DNA of 64,000 bases from Alkalihalophilus pseudofirmus (lineage in GTDB: Bacteria > Bacillota > Bacilli > Bacillales > Bacillaceae_D). The DNA is taken from contig NZ_CP117835.1 in NCBI RefSeq assembly GCF_029094545.1, forward strand, positions 3,266,001 through 3,330,000, in the 5' to 3' direction. A program made the translations under genes and the position numbers. Below the pieces are notes generated by a model that was given only the letters and a program-made list of their open reading frames with translations, had not been told where the DNA came from and searched no databases. Below are positions 52,033 through 60,610 of this stretch, in pieces (position 1 is the stretch's first letter; every line of letters starts with the position of its first letter).

Positions 52033-52049
52033 CCTAACTTAATTTAGAA

Positions 52050-52094
52050 AAAGAGTCTGTCTAAATAAATTTATAGTCTTCTGGCAGACTCTTT
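52050..52094 (+). terminator. Esterase terminator
   Basis: AAAGAGTCTG (52050-52059) with CAGACTCTTT (52085-52094), long loop with further pairing, T-rich end. Confidence 0.75.
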
Positions 52095-52160
52095 ATTCCC
52101 TTATTTCCCCTCGTTCTCTTCATAAAATTAGAGGCCCTAAACTTGATATGCAAACAACAA

Positions 52161-52184
52161 AAAACTCTTCATTCGAAGAGTTTT
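52161..52184 (-). terminator. trmB terminator
   Basis: AAAACTCTTC-ATTC-GAAGAGTTTT, perfect 10-bp stem. The trmB stop (52183-52185) overlaps it. Confidence 0.85.
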
Positions 52185-52827
52185 ATTTGTTATTAAAATG
52201 TGCTTCTAGACGATAAATACGCATTCCTTTTTGCGAGAATTTCTCCTCATATTCAGTCATTACATTTCCAACCATTGAACTTTTATGGAGGTCTAAGCTA
52301 ACTTGATTAAAAGCCATTCCAAAAGTGGACATACTATGAAGGGAATATTCAAATAACCCTTGATTATCGGTTTTAAAGTGAATCTCTCCATCTTCTTTTA
52401 ACACTTTCTTATATAGAGTTAGGAAATTTCCATGTGTAAGACGACGCTTGGCATGCTTATTTTTAGGCCAAGGATCTGTAAAGTTTATAAATAAACGATC
52501 AATCTCGCCTTCACCAAAGAAATCCAATAAATTCTCTACATCTTCATTTAAAAATACAACATTTCCCTGCTCAGTATCGCGAACTTTTTCCATCGCAGAA
52601 ATTAAGACACTGTCATACTTCTCCACCCCAATGAAATTAACATCAGGGTGCAACTCACCCATTCCTGTTAAGAATTGACCTTTTCCTGTTCCTACTTCCA
52701 CATATAGCGGTTTGTCGTTGCCAAACCATTCATGCCATTTATTTTTATTTTCTTGCGGGTTCTGAATAACAATGGATGGATATTTGTCCATCTCTTCTCT
52801 TGCCCACGGCTTGTGACGTAAACGCAC
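52183..52827 (-). CDS. trmB: tRNA (guanine-N7-)-methyltransferase
   Basis: 214 residues. It methylates G46 of tRNA with S-adenosylmethionine. The SAM motif [11 protein letters not shown] (about 43-53), [11 protein letters not shown] and [18 protein letters not shown] with the C-terminal [11 protein letters not shown] are diagnostic. The start is GTG 52827 (GGAG 8 nt upstream), giving the conserved N-terminus RLRHKPWA; the GTG at 52836 lies on the Shine-Dalgarno. Divergent from ytzH, the same order as in B. subtilis. Confidence 0.95.
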   Translation of the reverse strand: MRLRHKPWAREEMDKYPSIVIQNPQENKNKWHEWFGNDKPLYVEVGTGKGQFLTGMGELHPDVNFIGVEKYDSVLISAMEKVRDTEQGNVVFLNEDVENLLDFFGEGEIDRLFINFTDPWPKNKHAKRRLTHGNFLTLYKKVLKEDGEIHFKTDNQGLFEYSLHSMSTFGMAFNQVSLDLHKSSMVGNVMTEYEEKFSQKGMRIYRLEAHFNNK

Positions 52828-53033
52828 CGTAATCACTCCTTCATTTCTTCAACTCAATCATGTATTATAACCTTTATAGTCAGCAATGTATATGAGCACT
52901 TCTATTTTAGCATTTTTTATATTTCTGCGATTTCTGCTCTGAATACATACATGAGCATATGCACACTCTATACGTAAAGGCTGCAAAATGACAGCTGGAA
53001 CACAGCCGTTAGAAAAAAGTGGAGAGTGATTGT

Positions 53034-53330
53034 ATGCCCATTTCAAATCAACATAAAATTGGCTTGCTTTGTGATATTTTAAAGAACCAAGCAGATGAGC
53101 ACTATATGACTGACGACGAAGCTTCACAGATTGCACGCTTGCTTCAATCCTTAAACAACGACCCTTCTGTAGATCAATCGGTTAAGCAAATCATTGGTGA
53201 AATTACCGAGCAGCATCAACTGAATCATGAACCTTTTTTACAAGAGAATGTCGAACAGTGGTTAACTGGTATGAATCAGATAACGTTCGACAGCAATACG
53301 GGACATTCCCCAGGAAATAACTACAAATAA
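53034..53330 (+). CDS. ytzH: YtzH-like protein
   Basis: 98 residues, small hydrophilic and mostly helical (NQHKIGLLCDILKNQADEHYM, TDDEASQIARLLQSLNND). No known domain function; the family is named after B. subtilis YtzH, which lies between trmB and ytmP as here. ATG 53034 has GGAGAG 7 nt upstream; an ATG at 53019 lacks a site. Confidence 0.85.
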   Translation: MPISNQHKIGLLCDILKNQADEHYMTDDEASQIARLLQSLNNDPSVDQSVKQIIGEITEQHQLNHEPFLQENVEQWLTGMNQITFDSNTGHSPGNNYK

Positions 53331-53377
53331 TTATTTCCTCTTTCATCATTCCCCGGCTTTGACAGCATTTGCATATA

Positions 53378-53409
53378 AAAAAGGCTGCTCCCTGTGGATC
53401 AGCCTTTTT
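53378..53409. terminator. Bidirectional terminator, ytzH / ytmP
   Basis: AAAAAGGCTG pairs with CAGCCTTTTT around a 12-nt loop. Confidence 0.85.
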
Positions 53410-53431
53410 ATTATGTGATTTTGCAAATTCG

Positions 53432-54238
53432 TTATTCTTTATAATCCTCAATTAATAAGGAATGGAGGTATTCTTTAAATTTGTCTACTTCATTAAATTG
53501 TTTACGCTCATAATGCCATAGAATGACTGAGATCGTTTGAGAAACCACATACCAGTGCATTCTCTCACGCAATGATTCTCCGAGCAACAATCCATACTCT
53601 TTAATCCAGTCTTCCCATTCTTCAGGCGGGATGTAGGAGTAGAGTAATAATCCTAGATCAAGAGCCGGGTCCGCAACCGTTGCACCGTCCCAATCAATTA
53701 AATATAGCTGCTCTTCCTCATCTTGAATCCAGTTATTATGGTTAATATCACAATGACACACCACATAATGATCATACGAGACATCATTTAATTGAGATGC
53801 TAAAAAAGCCATCCCTGTCTCAATAATATCGTCTTCTACTTGATTTAATTGCAGCTGAACACGCAGGTTGTCTACAATGACTTCTGGCGATAAAGGTTCA
53901 TTTCCTATTCGCTTAAACATATCAAGCAGCTCGCTTGACCCGTGAATTTTAGCTAAAAGCTCAGCAACTTTTCGTTCTTTCATTTCATAAGCTTTTAACT
54001 CACGGCCTTTTACCCAACGCTGTGCTGTTACAACATCACCGTTTTCTAAGCGTTTAGTCCATAGCAGCTTCGGAACAATTCCTTCAGCAGAAAGAACAGC
54101 AAGAAATGGTGATGAATTGCGTTTCAGAAATACTTTCTGGTCACCTTGCTGGGCTATATATGCTTCACCTGTCGCTCCACCAGCTGGTTCCACCTTCCAG
54201 CCATCTCCTAAAAACATTTCCAACCAATTCACCCTCAA
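53432..54238 (-). CDS. ytmP: Aminoglycoside phosphotransferase-like kinase YtmP
   Basis: 268 residues. APH/choline-kinase fold: GGATGEAYIAQQG glycine-rich start, LKRNSSPFLA with the ATP lysine, VCHCDINHNNWI (Brenner catalytic loop, Asp) and LIDWDGATVADPALDLG (metal-binding Asp). Function in B. subtilis is not established; a kinase for a small alcohol or sugar is the family expectation. The start is uncertain: TTG 54238, GTG 54232, TTG 54223 (GAGGGTG 6 nt upstream) or ATG 54217 are all possible. Confidence 0.85.
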   Translation of the reverse strand: MRVNWLEMFLGDGWKVEPAGGATGEAYIAQQGDQKVFLKRNSSPFLAVLSAEGIVPKLLWTKRLENGDVVTAQRWVKGRELKAYEMKERKVAELLAKIHGSSELLDMFKRIGNEPLSPEVIVDNLRVQLQLNQVEDDIIETGMAFLASQLNDVSYDHYVVCHCDINHNNWIQDEEEQLYLIDWDGATVADPALDLGLLLYSYIPPEEWEDWIKEYGLLLGESLRERMHWYVVSQTISVILWHYERKQFNEVDKFKEYLHSLLIEDYKE

Positions 54239-54799
54239 TTTCCATTAACTTTCTTTTCACCTTACTGCATTATCTTCTTAGTATAGCGTATTTTGTCGTA
54301 ATTACCTATCAAAAATTCAATCAATTTCATTAAATAATAATTAAAATAACAATCGAAACCCAGTGTTACGTGCAGTATAAGCTACTTTACACAAAATAAG
54401 CAGAGTTTTAGTAGGCAACTCTGCTACGCTAATACATTATAGTATTCTTTAAGAATTGATTTCAATAGTATCAAAAAAGCTCGTTTCCAGTCAATCACCT
54501 TCACTCTTTATCTTCCTGTTTCTCTCCCTGCTGGCTGTTAATAAACATGAAAAACTTACAGAAATCTCATGATATCGATTACATTTAAGAAGAATGAAAA
54601 AAGACAATTGACAGAAGTATTGTGGATTTGCTTCAATATTGAAAGTACCTAAAAGGAATGCAGCCGACGATTGTCATTATAGCTTAACTTAATTAGGATA
54701 TCATATAGATAAGCATGGCTATTTGGTATAAACTAAGCTTGTCTAAAAGAGCTATCGAAAATCGTTATAATCGAAGAGCCGAACGGAGGATTTTAGTCA
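54239..54799. other. Intergenic region upstream of purU
   Basis: 561 bp between divergent ytmP and purU. A TATAAT at 54765-54770 lies near purU but its best -35 (TTGTCT) is 21 bp away. A hairpin at 54400-54424 (GCAGAGTT with AACTCTGC) is followed on the minus strand by TTATTTTG and looks like a terminator without a gene. No credible ORF. Confidence 0.45.
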
Positions 54800-55663
54800 A
54801 TGAGTCAACATCCAAACAGAGCACGTTTACTTATTTCATGTCAGGATAAACCTGGCATTGTATCAGCAGTGTCAACATTCCTTCATCAATATGATGCGAA
54901 TATTGTTCAATCTGATCAATTTTCAACAGACCCTGAAGGCGGTATGTTTTTCATGAGAATTGAATTTGACCTGGGAAATTCAAGCCCTGATTTTCTTCGG
55001 TTTAAAAAAGAATTTCATACATTAGCCGATAAATTGGACTTTGAATGGAAAATGGAACTTGCGGCGAGAAAAAAACGCATGGCTATTTTAGTTTCCAAAG
55101 AGGATCACTGCTTATTAGAACTTTTATGGAGATGGCGTTCAGGAGAATTACAAGTGGATATTCCATTAATAATAAGCAACCACCCTACTAATAAACAAGT
55201 CGTGGAAAGCTATGGAATTCCTTTTTATCATGTACCTGTAACTCGTGATACAAAAGAAGAGGCTGAGCAGGAAGCAATTAATTTACTGAAACAACACGAT
55301 GTGGATTTCATTGTATTAGCACGCTATATGCAAATCCTTTCACCAACATTCGTAGAATCATTTCCTTATCGAATCATTAATATCCACCATTCATTCTTAC
55401 CTGCCTTTATCGGAGCTAATCCATACGCGAAAGCATTCGAACGCGGGGTTAAATTAATTGGAGCAACGGCTCACTATGTTACAGATGATTTAGACGAAGG
55501 TCCTATCATCGAACAAGATGTTCTTCGTGTTAACCACCGCTACTCTACTCAGGAACTACGTATAGCAGGAAGAAATGTAGAAAGAATCGCGTTAGCCAGA
55601 GCCGTAGAATGGCACACAAACGACCAAGTCATCGTCTACGGAAACAAAACCGTCGTATTTTAA
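54800..55663 (+). CDS. purU: Formyltetrahydrofolate deformylase
   Basis: 287 residues. N-terminal ACT-like domain (about 5-85, ISCQDKPGIVSAVSTFL) and a formyltransferase-fold domain with ARYMQILSP, NIHHSFLPAFIGANPY (catalytic His) and GATAHYVTDDLDEGPIIEQ (catalytic Asp). It hydrolyses 10-formyl-THF to THF and formate, balancing the one-carbon pool. ATG 54800 has CGGAGG upstream. Directly followed by the tandem repeat array. Confidence 0.95.
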   Translation: MSQHPNRARLLISCQDKPGIVSAVSTFLHQYDANIVQSDQFSTDPEGGMFFMRIEFDLGNSSPDFLRFKKEFHTLADKLDFEWKMELAARKKRMAILVSKEDHCLLELLWRWRSGELQVDIPLIISNHPTNKQVVESYGIPFYHVPVTRDTKEEAEQEAINLLKQHDVDFIVLARYMQILSPTFVESFPYRIINIHHSFLPAFIGANPYAKAFERGVKLIGATAHYVTDDLDEGPIIEQDVLRVNHRYSTQELRIAGRNVERIALARAVEWHTNDQVIVYGNKTVVF

Positions 55664-56160
55664 AGAAGAAAAGCGGAAGGGTTCGGTTAGATATGAGGAT
55701 GGTGGAGCTTTGACAATTAGAAGCGCTTTTGGCTTCGTTTGGCGAAGCGAAGCATCCGATTATCTGAACCCTGCAGCTAGACAAGAAAAGCAGAGGCGAC
55801 TGAGCTGGCATGCGGTAAAATGAGGGGAAGCGATGAGAAGCGTTCTTTGCTTCGTTTGATTCACCGTTTTTACCCGCAGGACAAGGAGCCGCAGCTAGAC
55901 AGAAAAGCGGGATGACATGATCTGGCATTCGAAAACTTAGGGGAAGCAAAAAGAAGTTGATTTTTGACTTCGTTTGATTCACAAAAGTTTCTTGAAGGGC
56001 AATGTCATGAAGCTAGACAAGAAAAGCGGAGGCGACTGAACTGGCATGCGGTAAAATGAGGGGAAGCAATGAGAAGCGTTCTTTGCTTCGTTTGATTCAC
56101 CGTTTTTACCCGCAGGACAAGGAGCCGCAGCTAGACAAGAAAAGCGGAAGGGTATTACCC
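55664..56160. repeat. Tandem array of 117-119 bp structured repeats
   Basis: Four full units begin at GAAAAGC(G/A)G at 55668, 55785, 55902 and 56021, with a partial fifth at 56139: spacings 117, 117, 119, 118. Units end in AGCTAGACA. Units 2 and 4 are almost identical (a few changes), so one is a recent copy. Each unit folds on itself: GCGGTAAAA with TTTTACCCGC and GGGGAAGC with GCTTCGTTT in units 2 and 4; GGGTTC with GAACCC in unit 1; ATGACAT with ATGTCAT in unit 3. The arms differ in sequence between units but keep pairing, which indicates selection for structure. The family resembles dispersed intergenic repeats I remember from Bacillaceae. No transposase ORF. Confidence 0.9.
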
Positions 56161-56176
56161 GTACTTTAAAAGGCCA

Positions 56177-56214
56177 AATAAAAATCGATCCTAGATCTAG
56201 GATCGATTTTTATT
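56177..56214. terminator. 38-bp perfect palindrome, bidirectional terminator
   Basis: AATAAAAATCGATCCTAGA and its exact complement. It ends the HicB-like gene (stop inside it) and isolates the repeat array. Confidence 0.85.
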
Positions 56215-56506
56215 GTAGTTTTTTGAGTTCTACGTTAATATAATCTTCTTCTTCTTTGCTCATTTCAGATTCTATATAAATCAGATGGGCTCCCTCACGA
56301 CCTTCTGGCAAGGCTAGTTCACCGTACTTCTTGATCCAAAGCAAAAGAGCTTCCTTTAATCCACGCTTTGCCTCTTTTACCGAATACCCAAAGCTGACAC
56401 AACCTTCAGCTCCTATAATTTCTATCATAATTTCTGTCTGACCCGTCCAATCTGGCACACGCCGGACTTGCCAAGCATAATCATCAATTTTCGGTACTAT
56501 CTGCAT
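56210..56506 (-). CDS. Orphan HicB-like antitoxin-fold protein
   Basis: 98 residues. The core (EIMIEIIGAEGCVSFGYSVKEAKRGLKEALLLWIKKYGELALPE) has the length and pattern of the HicB partial RNase H fold: a beta strand with Gly-Cys, a helix EAL(x)LW and a Pro after it. The usual HicB DNA-binding C-terminus is missing, and no HicA toxin gene is adjacent. ATG 56506 has GAGGAGGG 6 nt upstream. Follows ytlQ on the same strand after about 200 bp; its role is unknown. Confidence 0.6.
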   Translation of the reverse strand: MQIVPKIDDYAWQVRRVPDWTGQTEIMIEIIGAEGCVSFGYSVKEAKRGLKEALLLWIKKYGELALPEGREGAHLIYIESEMSKEEEDYINVELKKLQ

Positions 56507-56704
56507 GGGCACCCTCCTCCTCAACTATTACGACGTCACGTGACTGTTTCAATAAACCGCCGGATGATTAAAGACGATTATATCAGCTAATCAAATACAC
56601 AAATAAAATCCCTATGCCTTGCATAGGGAACGTTTAACATCCTTACCTATTATACGGATTTCTTCTTTTAAATTCAATCTCGATCCGTTATTTGTAATCT
56701 TCAG

Positions 56705-57640
56705 TTAAGTCTCCTGATTTTCCATTCTTTGAAACGCCATCGTATGTGTATATCCTAAGAGAACTTCAGCTGCTTTTAATTGCTGATGTTTTATTGGAGA
56801 AGGATTTTTTGCAAGCTTGTAATGCCAATCTGCTTTGTTACGCTGATCAATGAATTCGACTTTCTTACCTGTAAGGTGGCCGTCAATCAATCCATTCGGA
56901 GACAAGACTACCTTTCGAATGGGTATGCTTAACTCTTCAGCCTCTAAGATCGGTTTAATCACACCGCTCATTCTCGATAATGAGAGCAATGGACTAATTC
57001 GCTTTTTTTTCGTTTGGTCGATATACTCTGTCCAAAACCGTTCTGAGCTCGCTTCAAATATACTATGTTCATGTCCATCTAGAAGGGCCACGCATATTAC
57101 TTCATTAGGTGTAATCAAAATAATATCCAACTCAATAGGAGCTTTCTTAATATAGAAAACGGGCCTGTACATCACAAAGAAATTATCTGGCAGATGCTGA
57201 GTAAAAAAACGAAGGACCTCATCTCTTTTATAACGAGGGTGGAGGGAGGATTCTTCAAGTAAGGAAGAACTTGCCCATCTTAGTTGTGAATGAAATAATT
57301 CCTGTAAGAACCTTTCTTTTACTTGCTCAAGACTAAGAGAAGGGTCCATCTTTTCCTTTTCTTCCTCCACATCTAACTCTTCTATATTTGATTGGCTGCG
57401 CTTAGCTTTCCAGCTTTTCATCTTTCTAACAGCTTGACTGAAAAAGCTGCCTTCTTTTTCTATTAATACCTCATCCTGAGACTGCTCGATGTTAGTATGG
57501 TCTGCCTGTTGAAGACGCTCCCATTCAGTTTTCAGAAATTCCCATCGTTCTTTCTTCATTCTAGTAAACTGACTAGGGTATCTGTGAAGATCTGATTGAT
57601 ACCTTGAAACATAGTCTTCTAGTTTAATTAAATGTGCCAT
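56705..57640 (-). CDS. ytlQ: NERD domain protein YtlQ
   Basis: 311 residues. A charged helical N-terminus (about 1-115) precedes a nuclease-related (NERD) region: FVMYRPVFYIKKAPIELDIILITPNEVICVALLDG (about 152-186), then FWTEYID and KVVLSPNGLIDG. The family has a restriction-nuclease-like fold; activity is unproven. B. subtilis ytlQ lies next to ytlP (thpR); here lrgAB is inserted between them. The start ATG 57640 follows a GGGGGG Shine-Dalgarno 7 nt upstream. Confidence 0.8.
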   Translation of the reverse strand: MAHLIKLEDYVSRYQSDLHRYPSQFTRMKKERWEFLKTEWERLQQADHTNIEQSQDEVLIEKEGSFFSQAVRKMKSWKAKRSQSNIEELDVEEEKEKMDPSLSLEQVKERFLQELFHSQLRWASSSLLEESSLHPRYKRDEVLRFFTQHLPDNFFVMYRPVFYIKKAPIELDIILITPNEVICVALLDGHEHSIFEASSERFWTEYIDQTKKKRISPLLSLSRMSGVIKPILEAEELSIPIRKVVLSPNGLIDGHLTGKKVEFIDQRNKADWHYKLAKNPSPIKHQQLKAAEVLLGYTHTMAFQRMENQET

Positions 57641-57653
57641 CGTTATCCCCCCG

Positions 57654-57731
57654 ACTCTTGGGTGAACCTATTCTAATAAAGAAATAGTACCATACCTTCT
57701 TCAAAATTAGAATGAATAGGCCAAGACTCCC
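57654..57731 (-). repeat. Imperfect inverted repeat between lrgB and ytlQ
   Basis: GACTCTTGG, CCTATT and CTAAT on one side match ATTAG, AATAGG and CCAAGACTC on the other with two asymmetric insertions. It forms a hairpin directly before the ytlQ Shine-Dalgarno; no T-run on the minus strand. Confidence 0.5.
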
Positions 57732-57773
57732 CTTTTTTCCCACGATTCACCCAAACATTTACATGATTACCTG

Positions 57774-58451
57774 TTAGAAGAATACCGTAATGATTAATGC
57801 TACTACTATGGCACTAACAGTCATCGCAATAGAACTGGCGGCACCGTCTAGTTCCCCATTTTCAAATGCCTTTGCCGTTCCAATAGCATGGGACGCACAA
57901 CCCATTCCTATTCCTCTACTGATCGGGTGAGTAATGTTAAACCATTTATATAAAAAAGGGGATAACACAGCCCCTCCTATACCTGCTATCATGACAAAAA
58001 CAGCAGCTAAAGGGGCAGCGCTGCCAAGATTATAAGCAATCTCCATCGCAACGGGTGTGGTAATAGACTTGGGAGCAAGGGCCCCGATGATGGAAGAATC
58101 AATCCCTAGCCATCTAGATAGCAGCACTCCGCTGAAAACGCCGATAAACGCACCTACTGTAATACTTAAAAGAATAGGGAGAATAAACCGTTTAAGCATA
58201 GGCAGCTGCTTGTATAATGGATAAGCAAGAGCAACAACTGCAGCACCTAGTAACTCATCTAACCATCTGCTTCCCTCTTTGTACAAGTGATAATCTATAT
58301 CTAATAGAAGTAATAGCAGAATAATAGATAGTGTAGACGTCAAAATTGGCAATGTAAATGGATGAGAAACACGTTTATAAAAGATTTTGGCAAATCCATA
58401 TATGATAATCGTTAAGGCAAGCATGATGATCGTTATACTCCATTCATTCAT
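57774..58451 (-). CDS. lrgB: LrgB/CidB-family membrane protein
   Basis: 225 residues, about eight hydrophobic segments. The family core PKSITTPVAMEIAYNLG and GMGCASHAIGTAKAFENGELDGAASS is present. LrgB with LrgA is a holin/antiholin-like pair; in B. subtilis homologues act in pyruvate transport or cell lysis control. ATG 58451 (AAAGGAG, 7 nt) overlaps lrgA by 8 bp, and the longer frame is rejected. Confidence 0.87.
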   Translation of the reverse strand: MNEWSITIIMLALTIIIYGFAKIFYKRVSHPFTLPILTSTLSIILLLLLLDIDYHLYKEGSRWLDELLGAAVVALAYPLYKQLPMLKRFILPILLSITVGAFIGVFSGVLLSRWLGIDSSIIGALAPKSITTPVAMEIAYNLGSAAPLAAVFVMIAGIGGAVLSPFLYKWFNITHPISRGIGMGCASHAIGTAKAFENGELDGAASSIAMTVSAIVVALIITVFF

Positions 58452-58851
58452 TACTATACTCCTTTCTATTAGGCTGCAGTCGCTTATTCTCCATTTTATG
58501 TATACACCATTGACTAACCAGTCCTGCGATTCCAAACACCAAGATTGTACTTATTAGTGTAATGACAATTAATAAGGAGCCTTTACCGCGGAAGACATCA
58601 AAATATTCCATCACTCCTACGGTTACAGGAATAAAAAGCAACGGCATATGGCGTATTAAAAAGGTTGTCCCCTTTTCAATTCTTGTAACTGGAATGATTT
58701 TTGTTACGAGCAAGATAAATAATAAAAGCATGCCTATAATACTTCCAGGGATGGACAATGATAAAGCTTGCTGAATCCATACCCCTAACCTATAAAACCC
58801 GTATAAAATAGCGATATGTATGAGTACTTGCATAAAAGAGATTACCTTCAT
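58444..58851 (-). CDS. lrgA: LrgA/CidA-family membrane protein
   Basis: 135 residues with four membrane segments; the family region SIPGSIIGMLLLFILLV, HMPLLFIPVTVGVMEYF is present. ATG 58851 is chosen because AGGAGG lies 11 nt upstream, inside the end of thpR; a GTG at 58863 falls on that site. It is coupled to thpR (5 nt after its stop) and to lrgB. Confidence 0.87.
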   Translation of the reverse strand: MKVISFMQVLIHIAILYGFYRLGVWIQQALSLSIPGSIIGMLLLFILLVTKIIPVTRIEKGTTFLIRHMPLLFIPVTVGVMEYFDVFRGKGSLLIVITLISTILVFGIAGLVSQWCIHKMENKRLQPNRKEYSNE

Positions 58852-58855
58852 CCGG

Positions 58856-59422
58856 CTATTCACCTCCTAAATTAAAACGTTGAATTTCTTTATATTTTGG
58901 ACTTTGCTTCGGGTAGATTTCAATTAGCTGAAAATACGGTATATCCCACTCTACAAAGGATTCAGTAAATGGATCATCTGACAATAAAAATTCCATTTGT
59001 CCAACCCATTTTTTAGCAATAGTCATATGTGGACGGTACGGTCTGTTGTCTGTACGCAGGTCTAAATTTTGAGATACACCATTTATTTCTCTTTGGAGTT
59101 TATGAAGCTTTTCTAGATTGCCATGAACATCTGCCCAAAGAATGCGTGGTGAACGTTCATTACCGAATGTGTTTAGCCCGCCTATCCTTAAAGTAAAGCT
59201 AGAGAGCCCACTTGAGTTGAGGGTCTGATTTATCTGTTCAATCAATTCTTGCCTTTTCTTAGTTGATACAGCCCCTAGAAATACGAGCGTAATATGCAGA
59301 TCCTCTGGATGAGGCCATTGTTTAAATGGATATTGTTTTTTCAAATCAGCTAAGTGCTTACCATACAGTTCTTTAATTTCCGTGCTAACTGGCACTGACA
59401 AAAAATAATGTTGTTCGTTCAT
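58856..59422 (-). CDS. thpR: RNA 2',3'-cyclic phosphodiesterase ThpR (YtlP)
   Basis: 188 residues, 2H phosphoesterase superfamily. Two His-x-Thr-x elements, HITLVFLG (about 43-50) and PHMTIAK (about 130-136), form the active site. The enzyme hydrolyses RNA with 2',3'-cyclic ends, and a ligase activity is seen in vitro for related proteins. First gene of the operon that continues with lrgA, lrgB and ytlQ. Confidence 0.9.
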   Translation of the reverse strand: MNEQHYFLSVPVSTEIKELYGKHLADLKKQYPFKQWPHPEDLHITLVFLGAVSTKKRQELIEQINQTLNSSGLSSFTLRIGGLNTFGNERSPRILWADVHGNLEKLHKLQREINGVSQNLDLRTDNRPYRPHMTIAKKWVGQMEFLLSDDPFTESFVEWDIPYFQLIEIYPKQSPKYKEIQRFNLGGE

Positions 59423-59619
59423 ACTAAGACCGCCTTTTTCATCCTAAGAACTCCTTTTATGGAACTGTCTTTTGGGGTACTCTTATAAATGATATTGTAT
59501 CAAAAGAAAGAATGAATATAAGTAAAACATTTATTTATCATCTTTTCCTATCTTGTTAATAGGAAATCAAAACACAGCTGTGATAAACTATACGTATAGA
59601 AATCAGGATTGGATGTGGA

Positions 59620-60558
59620 ATGATGAGAGTAGTTAATAATATGGCAGAATTAATTGGTCAAACGCCACTTGTAAAGTTAAATCGCATCCCAGCTCCAGGC
59701 GGTGCCAAAGTTTATCTCAAAATGGAAATGATGAACCCAAGCGGAAGTGTAAAAGACCGCGCTGCATACAATATGATTATAGAAGCCGAGAAACAAGGTC
59801 ATTTAAAGGAAGGCTCAACCATCATTGAGCCAACAAGCGGAAATACAGGTATTGGCTTAGCGATGAATGCCGCAGCTAAAGGATACCGTGCGATTTTAGT
59901 CATGCCTGACACGATGTCACAAGAGCGAATTAATTTACTAAAAGCCTACGGTGCAGAGGTAGTACTGACAGAAGGCGATAAGAAAATGCCAGGTGCCATT
60001 GAAAAAGCGCATGAATTAGTAAAAGAAATACCAAATAGTTACATGCCTATGCAGTTTGAAAATGAAGCAAACTCAGATGCGCATCGCAAAACAACGGCTG
60101 TAGAAATTAAAACCGCGCTTGATAGTGTAGATGAATCATTATCTGCTTTTGTAGCTGCATCAGGTACAGGCGGTACGATTACTGGGACAGGTGAAGAACT
60201 AAAACGTTTCTACCCAGAGGCCTCTATTCATGTAGTAGAGCCTGCAGGTTCACCAGTCTTATCTGGAGGCAAGCCAGGACCTCATAAATTAGTCGGTACA
60301 AGTCCTGGATTTATCCCTCCTATCCTTAATGAGCAAGTGTATGATGAAATCTTGAAAATTGAAGATGAGGATGCTTACCGCGTTACACGAGAACTTGCCC
60401 AACAAGAAGGGATTCTCGTCGGTCCATCTTCAGGTGCTGCTTGCTTTGCAGCGCTAGAAGTAGCTAAACGCTTATCACCTGAGGATGTGGTTGTAGCGAT
60501 TGCTTGTGATACGGGTGAGCGTTATTTATCTACTGACTTATTCGAGTTTAATGATTAA
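59620..60558 (+). CDS. ytkP: Cysteine synthase-family protein YtkP
   Basis: 312 residues, pyridoxal-phosphate fold type II. The PLP lysine is in SGSVKDRAAYNM (about 40), with PTSGNTGIGLA and SGTGGTITGTGEELK (phosphate-binding loop) following. B. subtilis YtkP is a paralogue of CysK; physiological substrate (O-acetylserine or other) not certain. ATG 59620 is used; ATG 59623 is equally possible. Ends in a 13-bp tandem duplication that includes the stop. Confidence 0.9.
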   Translation: MMRVVNNMAELIGQTPLVKLNRIPAPGGAKVYLKMEMMNPSGSVKDRAAYNMIIEAEKQGHLKEGSTIIEPTSGNTGIGLAMNAAAKGYRAILVMPDTMSQERINLLKAYGAEVVLTEGDKKMPGAIEKAHELVKEIPNSYMPMQFENEANSDAHRKTTAVEIKTALDSVDESLSAFVAASGTGGTITGTGEELKRFYPEASIHVVEPAGSPVLSGGKPGPHKLVGTSPGFIPPILNEQVYDEILKIEDEDAYRVTRELAQQEGILVGPSSGAACFAALEVAKRLSPEDVVVAIACDTGERYLSTDLFEFND

Positions 60559-60571
60559 GTTTAATGATTAA
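60546..60571 (+). repeat. 13-bp tandem duplication at the ytkP 3' end
   Basis: GTTTAATGATTAA occurs twice in direct succession (60546-60558 and 60559-60571). The first copy encodes the last codons and TAA. Confidence 0.9.
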
Positions 60572-60576
60572 TAAGA

Positions 60577-60609
60577 AAAAGCGGAGAGATTAATGATCTC
60601 TCCGCTTTT
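60577..60609. terminator. Bidirectional terminator, ytkP / pepV
   Basis: AAAAGCGGAGAGAT pairs perfectly with ATCTCTCCGCTTTT around five bases. Confidence 0.9.
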
Positions 60610-60610
60610 A

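Noticed and set aside
52858-53136. 92-residue minus-strand frame between trmB and ytzH
   Set aside because: Overlaps ytzH, no ribosome-binding site, unlikely composition.
55629-55982. 117-residue minus-strand frame across the repeat array
   Set aside because: It runs through the tandem repeats and the end of purU and has no ribosome-binding site.
55664-56160. CRISPR array
   Set aside because: Units are 117-119 bp, lack short direct repeats with unique spacers, and there are no cas genes.
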